A program made the translations under genes and the position numbers. A DNA stretch of 23,440 nucleotides from Flammeovirgaceae bacterium UBA5008 (GTDB taxonomy: Bacteria > Bacteroidota > Bacteroidia > Cytophagales > Cyclobacteriaceae): the NCBI GenBank assembly GCA_002398365.1, contig DGYK01000026.1, positions 61,290 to 84,729 of the forward strand, in the 5' to 3' direction. This document shows, piece by piece, positions 9,265 through 17,803 of the stretch (its first letter is position 1; every line of letters starts with the position of its first letter). The notes below the pieces were generated by a model, which searched no databases, was not told the DNA's origin, and saw only the letters and a program-made list of their open reading frames with translations.

Positions 9265-12200
9265 ATGCGATTTTCGATACCAATATTTTCAATGAACATC
9301 AAGTGGCTAGGGGTTGCTGTGTTCTTCTTTTTTACATGGCATACCAGTGCTCAGATAGTTGGTTATAACGCTTCCTGTGCGGGTCAGGTAGCTAGCTATT
9401 CCATTGACAATGGGGTTGTATACGTAACGCCCAATTGGGTGATTACGAATGGTACCATTACCAACACTTCGTCTTCAGGAACGCAATACAACGTAACGGT
9501 GACGTGGACTGCAGCAGGGGCAGGGACCTTAACATTTAAGAATCGGACTACTGTAATCTCAACATTAAATGTTACCGTAGGTGCATTACCAGAAGATCCG
9601 TTAGCCCAGAATACGGCTATTTGCGCCAAAGGCACCATGATGGTAACAGCCGGAAATAATGCCAATTCTGTGCGATGGTATAGCGTAGCATCTGGTGGAA
9701 GTCCGCTCACCACCGGCACCACTTCTCCATATACCGTAGTGACAACTACCTATTACCTATCGAGCTACAATACAATTACCGGATGCGAAAGTCCGTATCC
9801 CCGCAAGCAAGTGACTCTAACCGTTATCGCGAGCCCAATGGAACCTTCCGCTTTGCCCGTTTCAGCTTGCGGGTCGGCTACCATCACAGGCACATCCGGG
9901 GTTAATGGAAGTACGATTAATTGGTATACCGTACCTACTGGAGGAACACCCACCACCAGCCTTACATCTCCGATCACAACGTCCACCACCACTTACTACA
10001 TCACCAGCTTAAACACCACCACAGGTTGCGAAACAGCTACCCGCACGGCAGTGACCATTACCATTTACCCGATTCCTGTCATTTCCGCTTCTGGGCCTAC
10101 TGCATTTCTGTATGGCAATAATAACAATGTTACGCTTTCAACAACTTCTGGTCTAACTTCCTACCGATGGATAAAAGACGGAGTGGATATTTCAGGTGCG
10201 ACTACCAACTCCTACAATACTTCTAACGTTGCTTCTTACAAGGTAGCCACTAAAGTGAGTGCGAGTGCTTTAGAATGCACAAGTGTTACTACCCCTGTAA
10301 CCAATATTCTGACAGGCCAGCCATCACCAGTCAATTTTGTAAGCACAACACGAATCTATAAAAAGGGGGTTACTACATCCACTTCGCTGTATTCCCTTAC
10401 ACCGACAGATCTTGCACAGGTAGTCAGCTATCAGGATGGTCTTGGTCATACGTTTCAAACCGTGGCAGTGGGTTTGAGTGGCAATCAAACGGATTTGATT
10501 AGTCCGATAGGGTATGGAAAACAAGGCTTGGTGGACACTACCTTTCTTCCCTATGCTACAGCCAGCAAGCAAGGCAACTTCCGACTGAATGCCATTCGTA
10601 TTAATAATAGTTATACCAACAGTGAGCAGCGCCTGTTTTATCAAAATACATTTGGCGTAGCGAGCGATGGTAAACCCTATGCACGTACTATTCGTAGGGC
10701 TGCACCCGATGCTCGCGTAATCGAGCAAGGAGCACCGGGTACCGACTGGCAGCCCGGCTCGGGCCACACGGTACGTAACCTATTAGCTTTCAATAATGCT
10801 ACTTATCCCGTTCGCTATTGGAAAGCCGATGGCACCTCTACCGAACTCTACCCGGCCAATACGGTGCTGGCGGCCATTACTACCGATGAAAATGGCAATA
10901 AGGTGCGCACCTTTACCAACAAGCAAGGACAAACCATTTTGAAGCAAGTGCAGTTGGACGAAACTATCAATGGCACAATGGTCAACTGGCTGGATACCTA
11001 TTATATCTATGACAGCTATGGCCGGCTTGTGTACCAAATCCCCCCCAAAGCCATAAGCATATTGACCGCTGCAGGCACTTACGATGTAAACAACAGCAGC
11101 GTGGCTGAATTGATTTATAAATATACCTACGACAACCGAGGACGTATAACCCAAAAGAAAGTGCCGGGGGCAGCCGTGGAATACATAGTATATGATAAGC
11201 TGAATCGGGTGGTATTAACACAAGATGGCAACCAACGAGCTGCCAATCAATGGGCGTTTGTAAAATACGATGTGTACCAGCGTCCGGTTTACTCCGGCAC
11301 TTATACAAATACAATCGAGACAACATTAGCTGCGGTGCAAGGCTTGGTGGACGCAATTCCTTATACCACGCAAACGCAAGCCTATGAAACTCGGGCTGTG
11401 AATGCCACCTATCAAGGGTACACCAATACCGCTTTCCCCACCAGTGGCACTTTGGTGTTGGCGGTGAACTATTACGATGACTATGATTTTGACCGTAATG
11501 GCACGGCTGACTACAGTTATACCACCGTGGCACAAGTAACCACACCTGTGCTTCAAACCAATTTGCGCAACCTGCCAACGGGAAGCAAGAAGGTAGTTTT
11601 GGGAACGACCAATTGGTTGTACAGCGTGGTGTTTTATGATGAGTTAGATCGCCCGGTTCAAACGCGCAGCAATAACCATTTGAATTTGACAGGGGTAGAT
11701 TTAAGCACGGTGAAATACTTTGACAACGACCTGACCACGCATGTAGAAAAAACCGTATTGACGCATAGCGGCCCGAATGCTTTGACAGTGGTACAATCGT
11801 ATACCTACGATCATGCCTGGCGCACTAAGGGCATCTTTCACAGCATCAACGGAGCTACACCACAACAAGTAGTAGCTTACACCTACAATGATCTAGGGCA
11901 GTTGATTGATAAGAAGCTGCATGTAGATGGTAGTAACTTTCTGCAAAGTATTGACTTAAGATACAACATCCGTGGGTGGCTAAAAACGATTAATAATGCA
12001 CAGTTGGCAATTGATAATGTGAAGAATACCAACGATGATCCGAATGATTATTTTGGAATGGAGCTATTCTATAATGACACTACGGGTTCGATGGGTGTAG
12101 GAATGAATAAATACTATAATGGCAATGTAGCATCTGCTTCGATCAAAAGCCCTGGACATTTAGCTGGCAACAAATACCAGCGCAATTACAAGTATTCGTA

Positions 12201-14607
12201 TGATAAGAGTGATAAATTGCTAGCTGCTACCTTTCAGGTGAATGCGGGTAATAATTGGTCGAGAGAAGCTAATACGCTGAATGAAAGCATGACCTACGAT
12301 CACAACGGAAACATCCTTACCTTGGTGCGCAATCAAAATCAACGAAGTGTAATCGGCACGAATGCTGTTGAGCAAGTAGATAACTTAACGTATACGTATG
12401 CCACTAATTCTAACCGACTAACGAAAGTAGAAGATGCAGTTGCGGTAGGCATTGGAGCAGGCGGAGATTTTAAAAATGGCAGTACTGCGGCAACCGAATA
12501 CACTTACAATAGCGATGGCAGTCTGACGCAAGATCTCAACAAAGGAATTAGTACTATTACCTATAATATACTAGGTAAGCCGGATGTGATTACATACAGC
12601 GGTTCACCGGCTAAAACAGTAACTTACACCTACGATGCCGCAGGCAATAAATTGAAAATGGTAACGGTTGCAAATAGCGTCACTACCACTACAGACTATG
12701 TAGGAGGTTTTGTATACACGAACAATGCATTGTCATTCTTTAGCTCGCCTGAAGGGCGCGTGGTGAAGAATGGAAGTAATTATGAGTATCAATATTCGAT
12801 AGCCGATCATCAAGGGAATACGAGAGTGTTATTTACGAGTGCTACGGCAGCCGTTCAAACCAGTACAACAGACTTTGAGGCTGCTGCAAACGCTTCTTTT
12901 CAGAATTATACCAGTAATCGGGTTGACTTTGAGTTATTTGATCACACCGATGTAGGCATCTCTGGCACGGATTATTCGCAGAAGTTGACAGGAGCCAGCA
13001 ATTCACAAGTAGGCATTGCCAAAAGCTTTCGTGTATATCCGGGTGATAAAGTGAAGATAAGTGCTTTTGCGAAGTATCAGGGGTTAAGTAGTACTGCCAG
13101 CAACCTGTCAGGATTTGCTAATCAATTGGCTACTGCATTTGGTGTAAACGGTGCTACAACGGGCGATGCACTCAAGGCGCTGAATGGTTTAACGGGATAT
13201 GGTGATTTGGTGACAGCAGGTACCGCACATAGTAATCAGCCGAGTGATCCGATTGCGGGTGTTACCATTTTGTTGTTTGACAAGAACTATAAGTTGGTCA
13301 ATGCAGCTTGGAAACAAATTAATGCTGCATCGTTACAAAACGGTATAAGCCCAAAGGCGAATCATGAGGAATTGATCAGTGAGTATACTGTGACCGAAGA
13401 CGGCTACGCGTATGTGTATGTGAGTAATGAAAGTCCCACCTTAGTAGATGTTTACTTCGATGATGTGACTATGACCTACACCCCCGGCAATATTATTCAA
13501 TACAACGAATACTATCCGTTTGGTTTACAGACCGCCAATAGTTGGACACGAGAGAACAATACGGGCAACAATTATTTATTCAACGGAGGCACAGAGTTAA
13601 ATACTACTACGGGAGTGATGGATTTGTTCTACCGCAATTACGATCCGTCATTGGGAAGAATGAATCAGGTAGATCCGATGGCGAGTAAGTATGCATCGAT
13701 TACACCATATAACTATTCGATGAACTCACCTGTTGTATTGAATGATCCGATGGGGGATGATGTACAAGTAAGAATTGACTTTGCATTATATCAATTCATT
13801 ATGAGTAAATTTAGAGCCTCAGAGTACAAAGGCGGTGGGCGAAGAACAGCTGGGGGATCAGGAACTCCTATTATTGATTCAGGCACATTTGGAGGGAGAA
13901 GTTATACCTCAACCGAAAGCACAAGTTGGGAGACTGTTTGGATACCTAAAGGGGATGGAACCTCATTTAGGCAGACAAGGCAAGTAACTTCAATAACTAC
14001 TATCTTTGAAGGATATAGCAGTAATAGTGAAGTAAGTGACACAGGTACAAATAATAATGAGTGGCAGTCTCTTAAAGAAGATCAAATGGGAGGGTGTCCC
14101 CCTGGTATGCAATGTGATTATGACATAAAAGGTAATATTACTCGAGTAAGGCCATCGGATGGTAGTGATCAAGATCCTTCGGGTGCAGCTGGCTTGGAGT
14201 TAATGAAGAATGCAGGTGAAGGCGGGTTAATGGTTCTTACTAGTGAAGTTGGCGGTATCTTTGTGGGTCGCGCTTTGGCATGGGGTCTTGGTCGGTTGTT
14301 CGCAACAGCAAGAGTTGCAAGAATAACTGTATTGGGAAGTTATCCCTTATATCTTGAACGAGCTGCAGAGTTAGGAGCTAATAAGTTTAGCATTCCTTCA
14401 AAGACTTGGAATAGTATGACAGCGGCAGAACAATGGGCAGCAAATGTCAATTTTTTGGATCAAGCTATAATGAGAGGCGATCAAATTATTCTTTCAAATT
14501 CTGCATTCGGTGCAAAAGAAGGTACTTTTTTCTATAAGGAGATTCAGTATCTTCTGTCGAAAGGGTATAAGATATCGGAAGATGGTATGTCTCTTATAGC
14601 ACCATAA
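9265..14607 (+). CDS. Giant secreted RHS polymorphic toxin (Ig_7-like repeats, DUF6443-like, RHS core, variable tip)
   Basis: The protein is 1780 residues long with a Sec signal peptide (cleavage near SA|QI, residue 29-30). After one Ig/PKD-like domain come two tandem Ig_7-like domains (residues about 110-190 and 191-271; shared motifs WY...GG.P, SP.T..TTTYY..S.N..TGCE) and a third Ig-like domain to about 350. A DUF6443-like region follows (about 352-500, YQDGLGHTFQTV). YD/RHS repeats cover about 560-1200 (YTYDNRGR, VFYDELDRP, YTYNDLGQL, MTYDHNGN, YTYDAAGNK). A binding-like insert lies at about 1200-1410, then EYYPFGL and the RHS core (LGRMNQVDPMASKY...NSPVVLNDPMG, about 1460-1498). The core normally marks where the toxic tip is cut free. 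The tip (about 1500-1780) has a Gly-rich hydrophobic stretch and ends in a compact domain (about 1690-1780, WNSMTAAEQWAANVNFLDQA) that resembles a toxin module but that I cannot name. The next gene is probably its immunity protein. Confidence 0.92.
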   Translation: MRFSIPIFSMNIKWLGVAVFFFFTWHTSAQIVGYNASCAGQVASYSIDNGVVYVTPNWVITNGTITNTSSSGTQYNVTVTWTAAGAGTLTFKNRTTVISTLNVTVGALPEDPLAQNTAICAKGTMMVTAGNNANSVRWYSVASGGSPLTTGTTSPYTVVTTTYYLSSYNTITGCESPYPRKQVTLTVIASPMEPSALPVSACGSATITGTSGVNGSTINWYTVPTGGTPTTSLTSPITTSTTTYYITSLNTTTGCETATRTAVTITIYPIPVISASGPTAFLYGNNNNVTLSTTSGLTSYRWIKDGVDISGATTNSYNTSNVASYKVATKVSASALECTSVTTPVTNILTGQPSPVNFVSTTRIYKKGVTTSTSLYSLTPTDLAQVVSYQDGLGHTFQTVAVGLSGNQTDLISPIGYGKQGLVDTTFLPYATASKQGNFRLNAIRINNSYTNSEQRLFYQNTFGVASDGKPYARTIRRAAPDARVIEQGAPGTDWQPGSGHTVRNLLAFNNATYPVRYWKADGTSTELYPANTVLAAITTDENGNKVRTFTNKQGQTILKQVQLDETINGTMVNWLDTYYIYDSYGRLVYQIPPKAISILTAAGTYDVNNSSVAELIYKYTYDNRGRITQKKVPGAAVEYIVYDKLNRVVLTQDGNQRAANQWAFVKYDVYQRPVYSGTYTNTIETTLAAVQGLVDAIPYTTQTQAYETRAVNATYQGYTNTAFPTSGTLVLAVNYYDDYDFDRNGTADYSYTTVAQVTTPVLQTNLRNLPTGSKKVVLGTTNWLYSVVFYDELDRPVQTRSNNHLNLTGVDLSTVKYFDNDLTTHVEKTVLTHSGPNALTVVQSYTYDHAWRTKGIFHSINGATPQQVVAYTYNDLGQLIDKKLHVDGSNFLQSIDLRYNIRGWLKTINNAQLAIDNVKNTNDDPNDYFGMELFYNDTTGSMGVGMNKYYNGNVASASIKSPGHLAGNKYQRNYKYSYDKSDKLLAATFQVNAGNNWSREANTLNESMTYDHNGNILTLVRNQNQRSVIGTNAVEQVDNLTYTYATNSNRLTKVEDAVAVGIGAGGDFKNGSTAATEYTYNSDGSLTQDLNKGISTITYNILGKPDVITYSGSPAKTVTYTYDAAGNKLKMVTVANSVTTTTDYVGGFVYTNNALSFFSSPEGRVVKNGSNYEYQYSIADHQGNTRVLFTSATAAVQTSTTDFEAAANASFQNYTSNRVDFELFDHTDVGISGTDYSQKLTGASNSQVGIAKSFRVYPGDKVKISAFAKYQGLSSTASNLSGFANQLATAFGVNGATTGDALKALNGLTGYGDLVTAGTAHSNQPSDPIAGVTILLFDKNYKLVNAAWKQINAASLQNGISPKANHEELISEYTVTEDGYAYVYVSNESPTLVDVYFDDVTMTYTPGNIIQYNEYYPFGLQTANSWTRENNTGNNYLFNGGTELNTTTGVMDLFYRNYDPSLGRMNQVDPMASKYASITPYNYSMNSPVVLNDPMGDDVQVRIDFALYQFIMSKFRASEYKGGGRRTAGGSGTPIIDSGTFGGRSYTSTESTSWETVWIPKGDGTSFRQTRQVTSITTIFEGYSSNSEVSDTGTNNNEWQSLKEDQMGGCPPGMQCDYDIKGNITRVRPSDGSDQDPSGAAGLELMKNAGEGGLMVLTSEVGGIFVGRALAWGLGRLFATARVARITVLGSYPLYLERAAELGANKFSIPSKTWNSMTAAEQWAANVNFLDQAIMRGDQIILSNSAFGAKEGTFFYKEIQYLLSKGYKISEDGMSLIAP

Positions 14608-14619
14608 TTTTTTAAATTT

Positions 14620-15066
14620 ATGAATGACATACTAAAATTTGAAAACAGAGATCAGTTGTACAGCAATTTGATTGAAAAGTATGGAGCGCAAAAGATCGAA
14701 GAAAAGAATGATGAGGTTAACTTTGGTAACTTTTATGTAACCTTATCTCTTTCTAATTTCTTGCTTCGTTACGTGAATGACCGTTCGGTATTAAGGATTG
14801 ATATTTCAGGTAAGATTGATCCAAATAATTGGTATGACTTAGACCTTATTTATGGGGTGATTTATTATAAAAATAAATTACAGCAAAGTGCTTTTGAAGA
14901 TGATAATAGAACCAAGATTGAAGTATTAAATAGATTTATTGAGACGTATTTATTGCAGATTCAGGAATGGTTTGAGCAAAAAAATTATTTCAATAATAGG
15001 TATATGCTCAACAAACATTTGCGAGAGGTGTTTGATAAGAAATTTCCTGGTGCTAGAATACAGTAA
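14620..15066 (+). CDS. Probable immunity protein for the RHS toxin tip, 148 aa
   Basis: The gene starts 12 bp after the stop of the RHS toxin gene, on the same strand. It encodes 148 residues without signal peptide or membrane helix, as expected for a cytosolic immunity protein. It is rich in Asn, Asp, Glu and aromatic residues, mixed alpha/beta, with a beta section (VNFGNFYVTLSLSNFLLRYV, SVLRIDISGKI) followed by two long helices (KIEVLNRFIETYLLQIQEWF; HLREVFDKKFPG). I do not recognise the family. The call rests on position, size and very low GC (17 G or C in the 60 bases from 14881, against about 24-27 per 60 in the RHS repeat region), which is typical of exchangeable toxin-immunity pairs. 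It could instead be an unrelated small cytosolic protein. Confidence 0.7.
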   Translation: MNDILKFENRDQLYSNLIEKYGAQKIEEKNDEVNFGNFYVTLSLSNFLLRYVNDRSVLRIDISGKIDPNNWYDLDLIYGVIYYKNKLQQSAFEDDNRTKIEVLNRFIETYLLQIQEWFEQKNYFNNRYMLNKHLREVFDKKFPGARIQ

Positions 15067-15070
15067 TGTT

Positions 15071-15118
15071 TGTAGTGCTCCAAAATATGTATCGCTCCAA
15101 AATGTAGTGCTCCAAAAT
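15071..15118 (+). repeat. Three imperfect 16-bp direct repeats resembling an IS1-family left end
   Basis: TGTAGTGCTCCAAAAT occurs at 15071-15086 and 15103-15118. A variant, TGTATCGCTCCAAAAT, lies between them at 15088-15103. A fourth related copy, GTGCTACAAAATATCTG, begins at 15262, just before the IS1-type transposase. The sequence resembles the known IS1 terminus (GGTGATGCTGCCAACTTA) in its GTG-TGCT-CCAA pattern, so these may be left-end remnants from repeated insertion. No reverse-complement copy was found after the transposase. Confidence 0.55.
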
Positions 15119-15972
15119 ATCTGTTTTTAAATTTTATCTTGCTAACATATTGATTTTCAGAGGTCTCTTATACTGTTAGTAAATGGATAGATAGGTAGTT
15201 TTCCATATTCAAAAGAGAGATAGTGTCATAAAATTGAATTAAAGAGGTTTTCTCCACCTTCGTGCTACAAAATATCTGGTGGATGGAATGCAAGAAATGT
15301 AAAGCCTGCTGCATCAAAGCGGGCAGACAAAAAGATGGCACTCAAAAATATCGCTGCAAGGGTTGTAGAAAATACCAGCAAGCATTTTACAAAAACCTTG
15401 CTTGTCAAGAGCATATCATAGATTCAATTACTAAGCTGCTTATTGAAGGGGTTGGTATTAATAGCATTACCCGTATTCCAAATGTTTCGGTTTCAACCGT
15501 AATTAACAAAATCAAACTAAAAGCGAGTTTAGTCACTAAGCCTCTTATCATGCTGGCCAACAGAATTTATGAGATGGATGAACTTTGGACTTTTGTTGGC
15601 AGTAAGAAGAACGAGACATGGATAAGCTACATGATTGATCGGGTAAGTAAGCATGTAGTGGATTATAAAGTGGGTGCGCGAACAAAAGAGAATTTAAAAG
15701 CAATCACCGATCAGATACTTTGTAGGAATCCCAAGAAAATCTGCACCGATGGGTTAAATATTTACAAAACACTTGTTCCGGAGAATTTACACAAAGTTGG
15801 TTTGCCGAACACTCGGCACATTGAGCGGTTCAATTTAAACCTTCGTACTCATTTGAAAAGACTTTCTCGTAAGACGATCTGTTTTTCAAAGAGTAAAGAA
15901 CTTCTAGAAGCTTGTTTAAAGATTTATTTTTGGAGTGAAGAGAGAAAAGGTTTAAGTTTAATGTATGCGTAA
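15103..15972 (+). mobile_element. IS1-family insertion sequence, ends uncertain
   Basis: An IS1-type transposase gene is preceded by end-like repeats, but the element cannot be closed. A right inverted repeat matching the left-end-like sequence is absent from the next several hundred bases, and no target duplication could be paired. The left limit given is the last strong repeat copy; the copy at 15262 is an alternative left end, only 20 bp from the transposase ATG, which would fit the short leader of IS1 better. The right limit given is the transposase stop. The element may have lost its right end. Confidence 0.55.
15283..15972 (+). CDS. IS1-family transposase, single-frame, 229 aa
   Basis: The protein catalyses cut or copy transposition of its IS. 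The N-terminus has a zinc-ribbon pattern (C3-x2-C6 ... C25-x2-C28) followed by a helix-turn-helix-like region, as in InsA of IS1. The catalytic part follows with MDELWTFVG (first Asp), CTDGLNIY (second Asp) and HIERFNLNLRTHLKRL (Glu), then FSKSKELLEACLKIY. Classical IS1 makes InsAB' by a -1 frameshift; here one uninterrupted frame encodes the whole enzyme, as in a subset of the family. The frame opens at GTG 15262, but ATG 15283 gives the usual start just before the first Cys pair. It appears full length, so it may be active if both ends exist elsewhere. Confidence 0.9.
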   Translation: MECKKCKACCIKAGRQKDGTQKYRCKGCRKYQQAFYKNLACQEHIIDSITKLLIEGVGINSITRIPNVSVSTVINKIKLKASLVTKPLIMLANRIYEMDELWTFVGSKKNETWISYMIDRVSKHVVDYKVGARTKENLKAITDQILCRNPKKICTDGLNIYKTLVPENLHKVGLPNTRHIERFNLNLRTHLKRLSRKTICFSKSKELLEACLKIYFWSEERKGLSLMYA

Positions 15973-16061
15973 GGTGAACTTTAGCGGCAAGGATGGTAGC
16001 GGAAAGCCCGCAGCTACGCGCAAGCAAATACTTCAATCTTGTTAAGATTTACAAATTTTAT

Positions 16062-16865
16062 ATGGGGAAAATAACTAGATCACTCTTAGCGACTATAATT
16101 TCATTTTTGTTTATAGTTGTAATCGTTTATTTGGATTATTCGCATAAGCGAACCGAATTTGAAGCACTTAAAAAAGAATTTGAACTTTCTTCAAGTTTTG
16201 AGCAACCGAAAGTTCAAATTGATAATTATTTTTTTAAGTATGGTTGGTATCCTGATAGTTTAACGCAAGCTGATACAATGTTCAATTTTCAACGCCATTG
16301 GAATAGTCTAGACGATTATAGAGACTCGCCATATCGTTTTTTTGTTGATCCTTTTACACGCAAATCATATTACTACATACCTTTAATGAATTCAAAAACT
16401 CAGAAAGCTGAAGGATATTTTTTGTTAAGTGCGGGCATTGATTCTAAGATAAATAATAGTCATTACGATAGCCAACTAAAGCTGTATGACTCAGTGTACT
16501 TCGATTATTTTGATTTGTATTTTGGCAAAAAAGATATATTAGTTAGTAAGGAATCAATTGAGGATTGGATAAAAGCCTCAGGCAGAGAGTTTTCTCTCAA
16601 AGATCTTATTGAAAGATACGACCCAAGCGAGAAAAGGGTTTTACCAAGAAATATAACATTTTATGGAATAGTCAATGAGGCTACCGGAAATAGTTTATCA
16701 ATAACTGACGTGGATTCTAATATAAAGGCAGTATGTCATTTGGCTTCTAGTCACAATGGACCTAGAGTAATAATTGGTGATACTATACGCATAAAAGGAA
16801 TTTATAGCAGAGTGAACTTTAATACCGATACAACATTTGTTGTATTAAATTGTGTTATTTTATAA
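16062..16865 (+). CDS. Membrane-anchored protein with pseudopilin-like middle and OB-like C-terminus, 267 aa
   Basis: The start is ATG 16062, directly followed by a basic residue pair and one membrane helix (residues about 8-26, LLATIISFLFIVVIVYLDYS); a longer frame from 15993 reads into sequence left of the insertion and looks spurious. A short helix (HKRTEFEALKKEFEL) leads into residues about 40-130, where YGWYPDSLTQ, DSPYRFFVDPF and YFLLSAGIDSKINN recall the YPDSL / DPWGNPY / SLGADGKEG pattern of type II secretion major pseudopilins. Residues about 200-267 (ITFYGIVNEATGNSLSITDV...GDTIRIKGIYSRV) look like a small OB-fold. There is no prepilin peptidase site in the usual place, so it is not a true pseudopilin. 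No full-length family is recognised. It is an isolated gene on the plus strand between the IS and the convergent phosphatase gene, and is likely accessory. Confidence 0.72.
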   Translation: MGKITRSLLATIISFLFIVVIVYLDYSHKRTEFEALKKEFELSSSFEQPKVQIDNYFFKYGWYPDSLTQADTMFNFQRHWNSLDDYRDSPYRFFVDPFTRKSYYYIPLMNSKTQKAEGYFLLSAGIDSKINNSHYDSQLKLYDSVYFDYFDLYFGKKDILVSKESIEDWIKASGREFSLKDLIERYDPSEKRVLPRNITFYGIVNEATGNSLSITDVDSNIKAVCHLASSHNGPRVIIGDTIRIKGIYSRVNFNTDTTFVVLNCVIL

Positions 16866-16914
16866 TACCTTCTTCGTCATAATGTATTAGAATTCTGATC
16901 TATAAATCCAATAG

Positions 16915-17037
16915 GCTAAACCCGTTGATGTCCCAGAATTTTTGTATAAACAGGTGTGGTTACCTCCGGATTATCAAGATTCTCTTATTACAAGAACCGC
17001 ATGGATTTTAAATAATAGTGTGAATAGGCTCAATTAG
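16915..17037 (+). other. Possible gene remnant (40-codon open stretch without a start)
   Basis: Between the membrane protein and the histidine phosphatase there is a short frame, bounded by TAG on both sides, with protein-like composition (VPEFLYKQVWLPPDYQDSL). It has no ATG at a useful place and overlaps the end of the phosphatase gene on the other strand by 8 bp. It may be the tail of a gene deleted on its 5' side, or chance. Nothing else is seen in this gap. Confidence 0.2.
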
Positions 17038-17599
17038 ATTCTACTTTATAGATTTCAGTATTTTTAATTGATTCGTTCATTACTTTTTCCCTGTAATCAG
17101 CCATTGAAAATAGCTTACCTTGCACTATTAACTTTATTAGCAATATCACTTGTTCATGTGTGAAGACTATCACATTATTCAACTTTAGTGCATTAATATC
17201 AGTGATTGCTTCGCAGATCCTTTTTCTAAATTGGTTGAATGATTCGGCTCCTTCACCGTGAATAAAATCGGGGTCGCAAGATTTCCAATATTTTTCCACT
17301 AATGGCCTTCGATCTTTAGGTGTTGTATTCCTACAAATAACAGGTGACAGGAACGTAAATTCGTGCAAAGGCCAAACCTCTATTGGGCAGTTTGGATATC
17401 TTTGGGTGAGCGGTAAGGCAGTTTGTTGCGTCCTAATGTATGGGCTCACAATAATCAAATCTGGCTGCTGTGATATTTCTTGTGCAAGCGACACTGATTG
17501 TGCGTATCCGGTTTCAGTAATAGGGATAGAAGCTGGATCGATTGTCCGACCACCAGCATTGGCTTCACTCTGGGCATGACGGATATAGAGCGTTTTCAT
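17030..17599 (-). CDS. Histidine phosphatase superfamily protein (phosphoglycerate-mutase-like), 189 aa
   Basis: The chosen start is the Met of MKTLYIRHAQSEAN; the frame runs 28 codons further upstream, but family members begin here and a candidate -7 box lies within the first codons of the longer version. The catalytic motif is LYIRHAQSEAN, with R7-H8 in place of the usual RHG (Gly is replaced by Ala). The second conserved Arg is in VSPYIRTQQTALPL, and the second His is in NVIVFTHEQVI. An acidic residue in LHEFTFLSP is a candidate proton donor. It probably hydrolyses a phosphomonoester in the cytosol; the substrate cannot be read from sequence. It is about 190 residues, near the short end of the family (SixA/CobC-like). 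A metallophosphoesterase gene on the same strand lies 204 bp upstream, so the two could be co-transcribed or separately started. Confidence 0.88.
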   Translation of the reverse strand: MKTLYIRHAQSEANAGGRTIDPASIPITETGYAQSVSLAQEISQQPDLIIVSPYIRTQQTALPLTQRYPNCPIEVWPLHEFTFLSPVICRNTTPKDRRPLVEKYWKSCDPDFIHGEGAESFNQFRKRICEAITDINALKLNNVIVFTHEQVILLIKLIVQGKLFSMADYREKVMNESIKNTEIYKVESN

Positions 17600-17667
17600 T
17601 TTCTTGAAAGGAATAGCATGACTATTCAGCTTTTCATTTGATGACTTTATTATGTAATTCTTTAAGC

Positions 17668-17675
17668 CAAATTTA
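17668..17675 (-). promoter_or_regulatory. Candidate Bacteroidota -7 box TAAATTTG before the histidine phosphatase
   Basis: Read on the minus strand this is TAAATTTG, matching the TAnnTTTG -7 consensus of the Bacteroidota primary sigma factor. It lies 69 bp before the preferred start codon at 17599. No TTG -33 box was found at the usual distance (the nearest TTG gives a 12-bp spacer), so the support is weak. Confidence 0.25.
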
Positions 17676-17803
17676 GATGACAAGGTTCAATTAATGGCCA
17701 TCTCGACCTTCCTAATTTGTCCCATTGATTGCATATTATGGCGTGCATAGAAATTGGAACCTTAAGATTTTGGAACTTGCAATTTTGTGTCATTGATTTA
17801 ACC

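Noticed and set aside
10982..11578. 198-codon open frame on the minus strand inside the giant RHS gene (and a similar 147-codon one at 10324-10767)
   Set aside because: Composition is unlike a protein (Trp, Cys, His and Arg-rich or erratic), it lies wholly opposite YD-repeat coding sequence, and no motif is visible.
4927..14607. Type IX secretion C-terminal sorting domain on the giant proteins
   Set aside because: Neither giant protein ends in a recognisable T9SS CTD; the first ends in a Cys-containing beta region and the second in a toxin-like tip.
16062..16170. True type IV pilin/pseudopilin signal in the membrane protein
   Set aside because: No Gly-Phe-x3-Glu prepilin peptidase site precedes or begins the hydrophobic helix.
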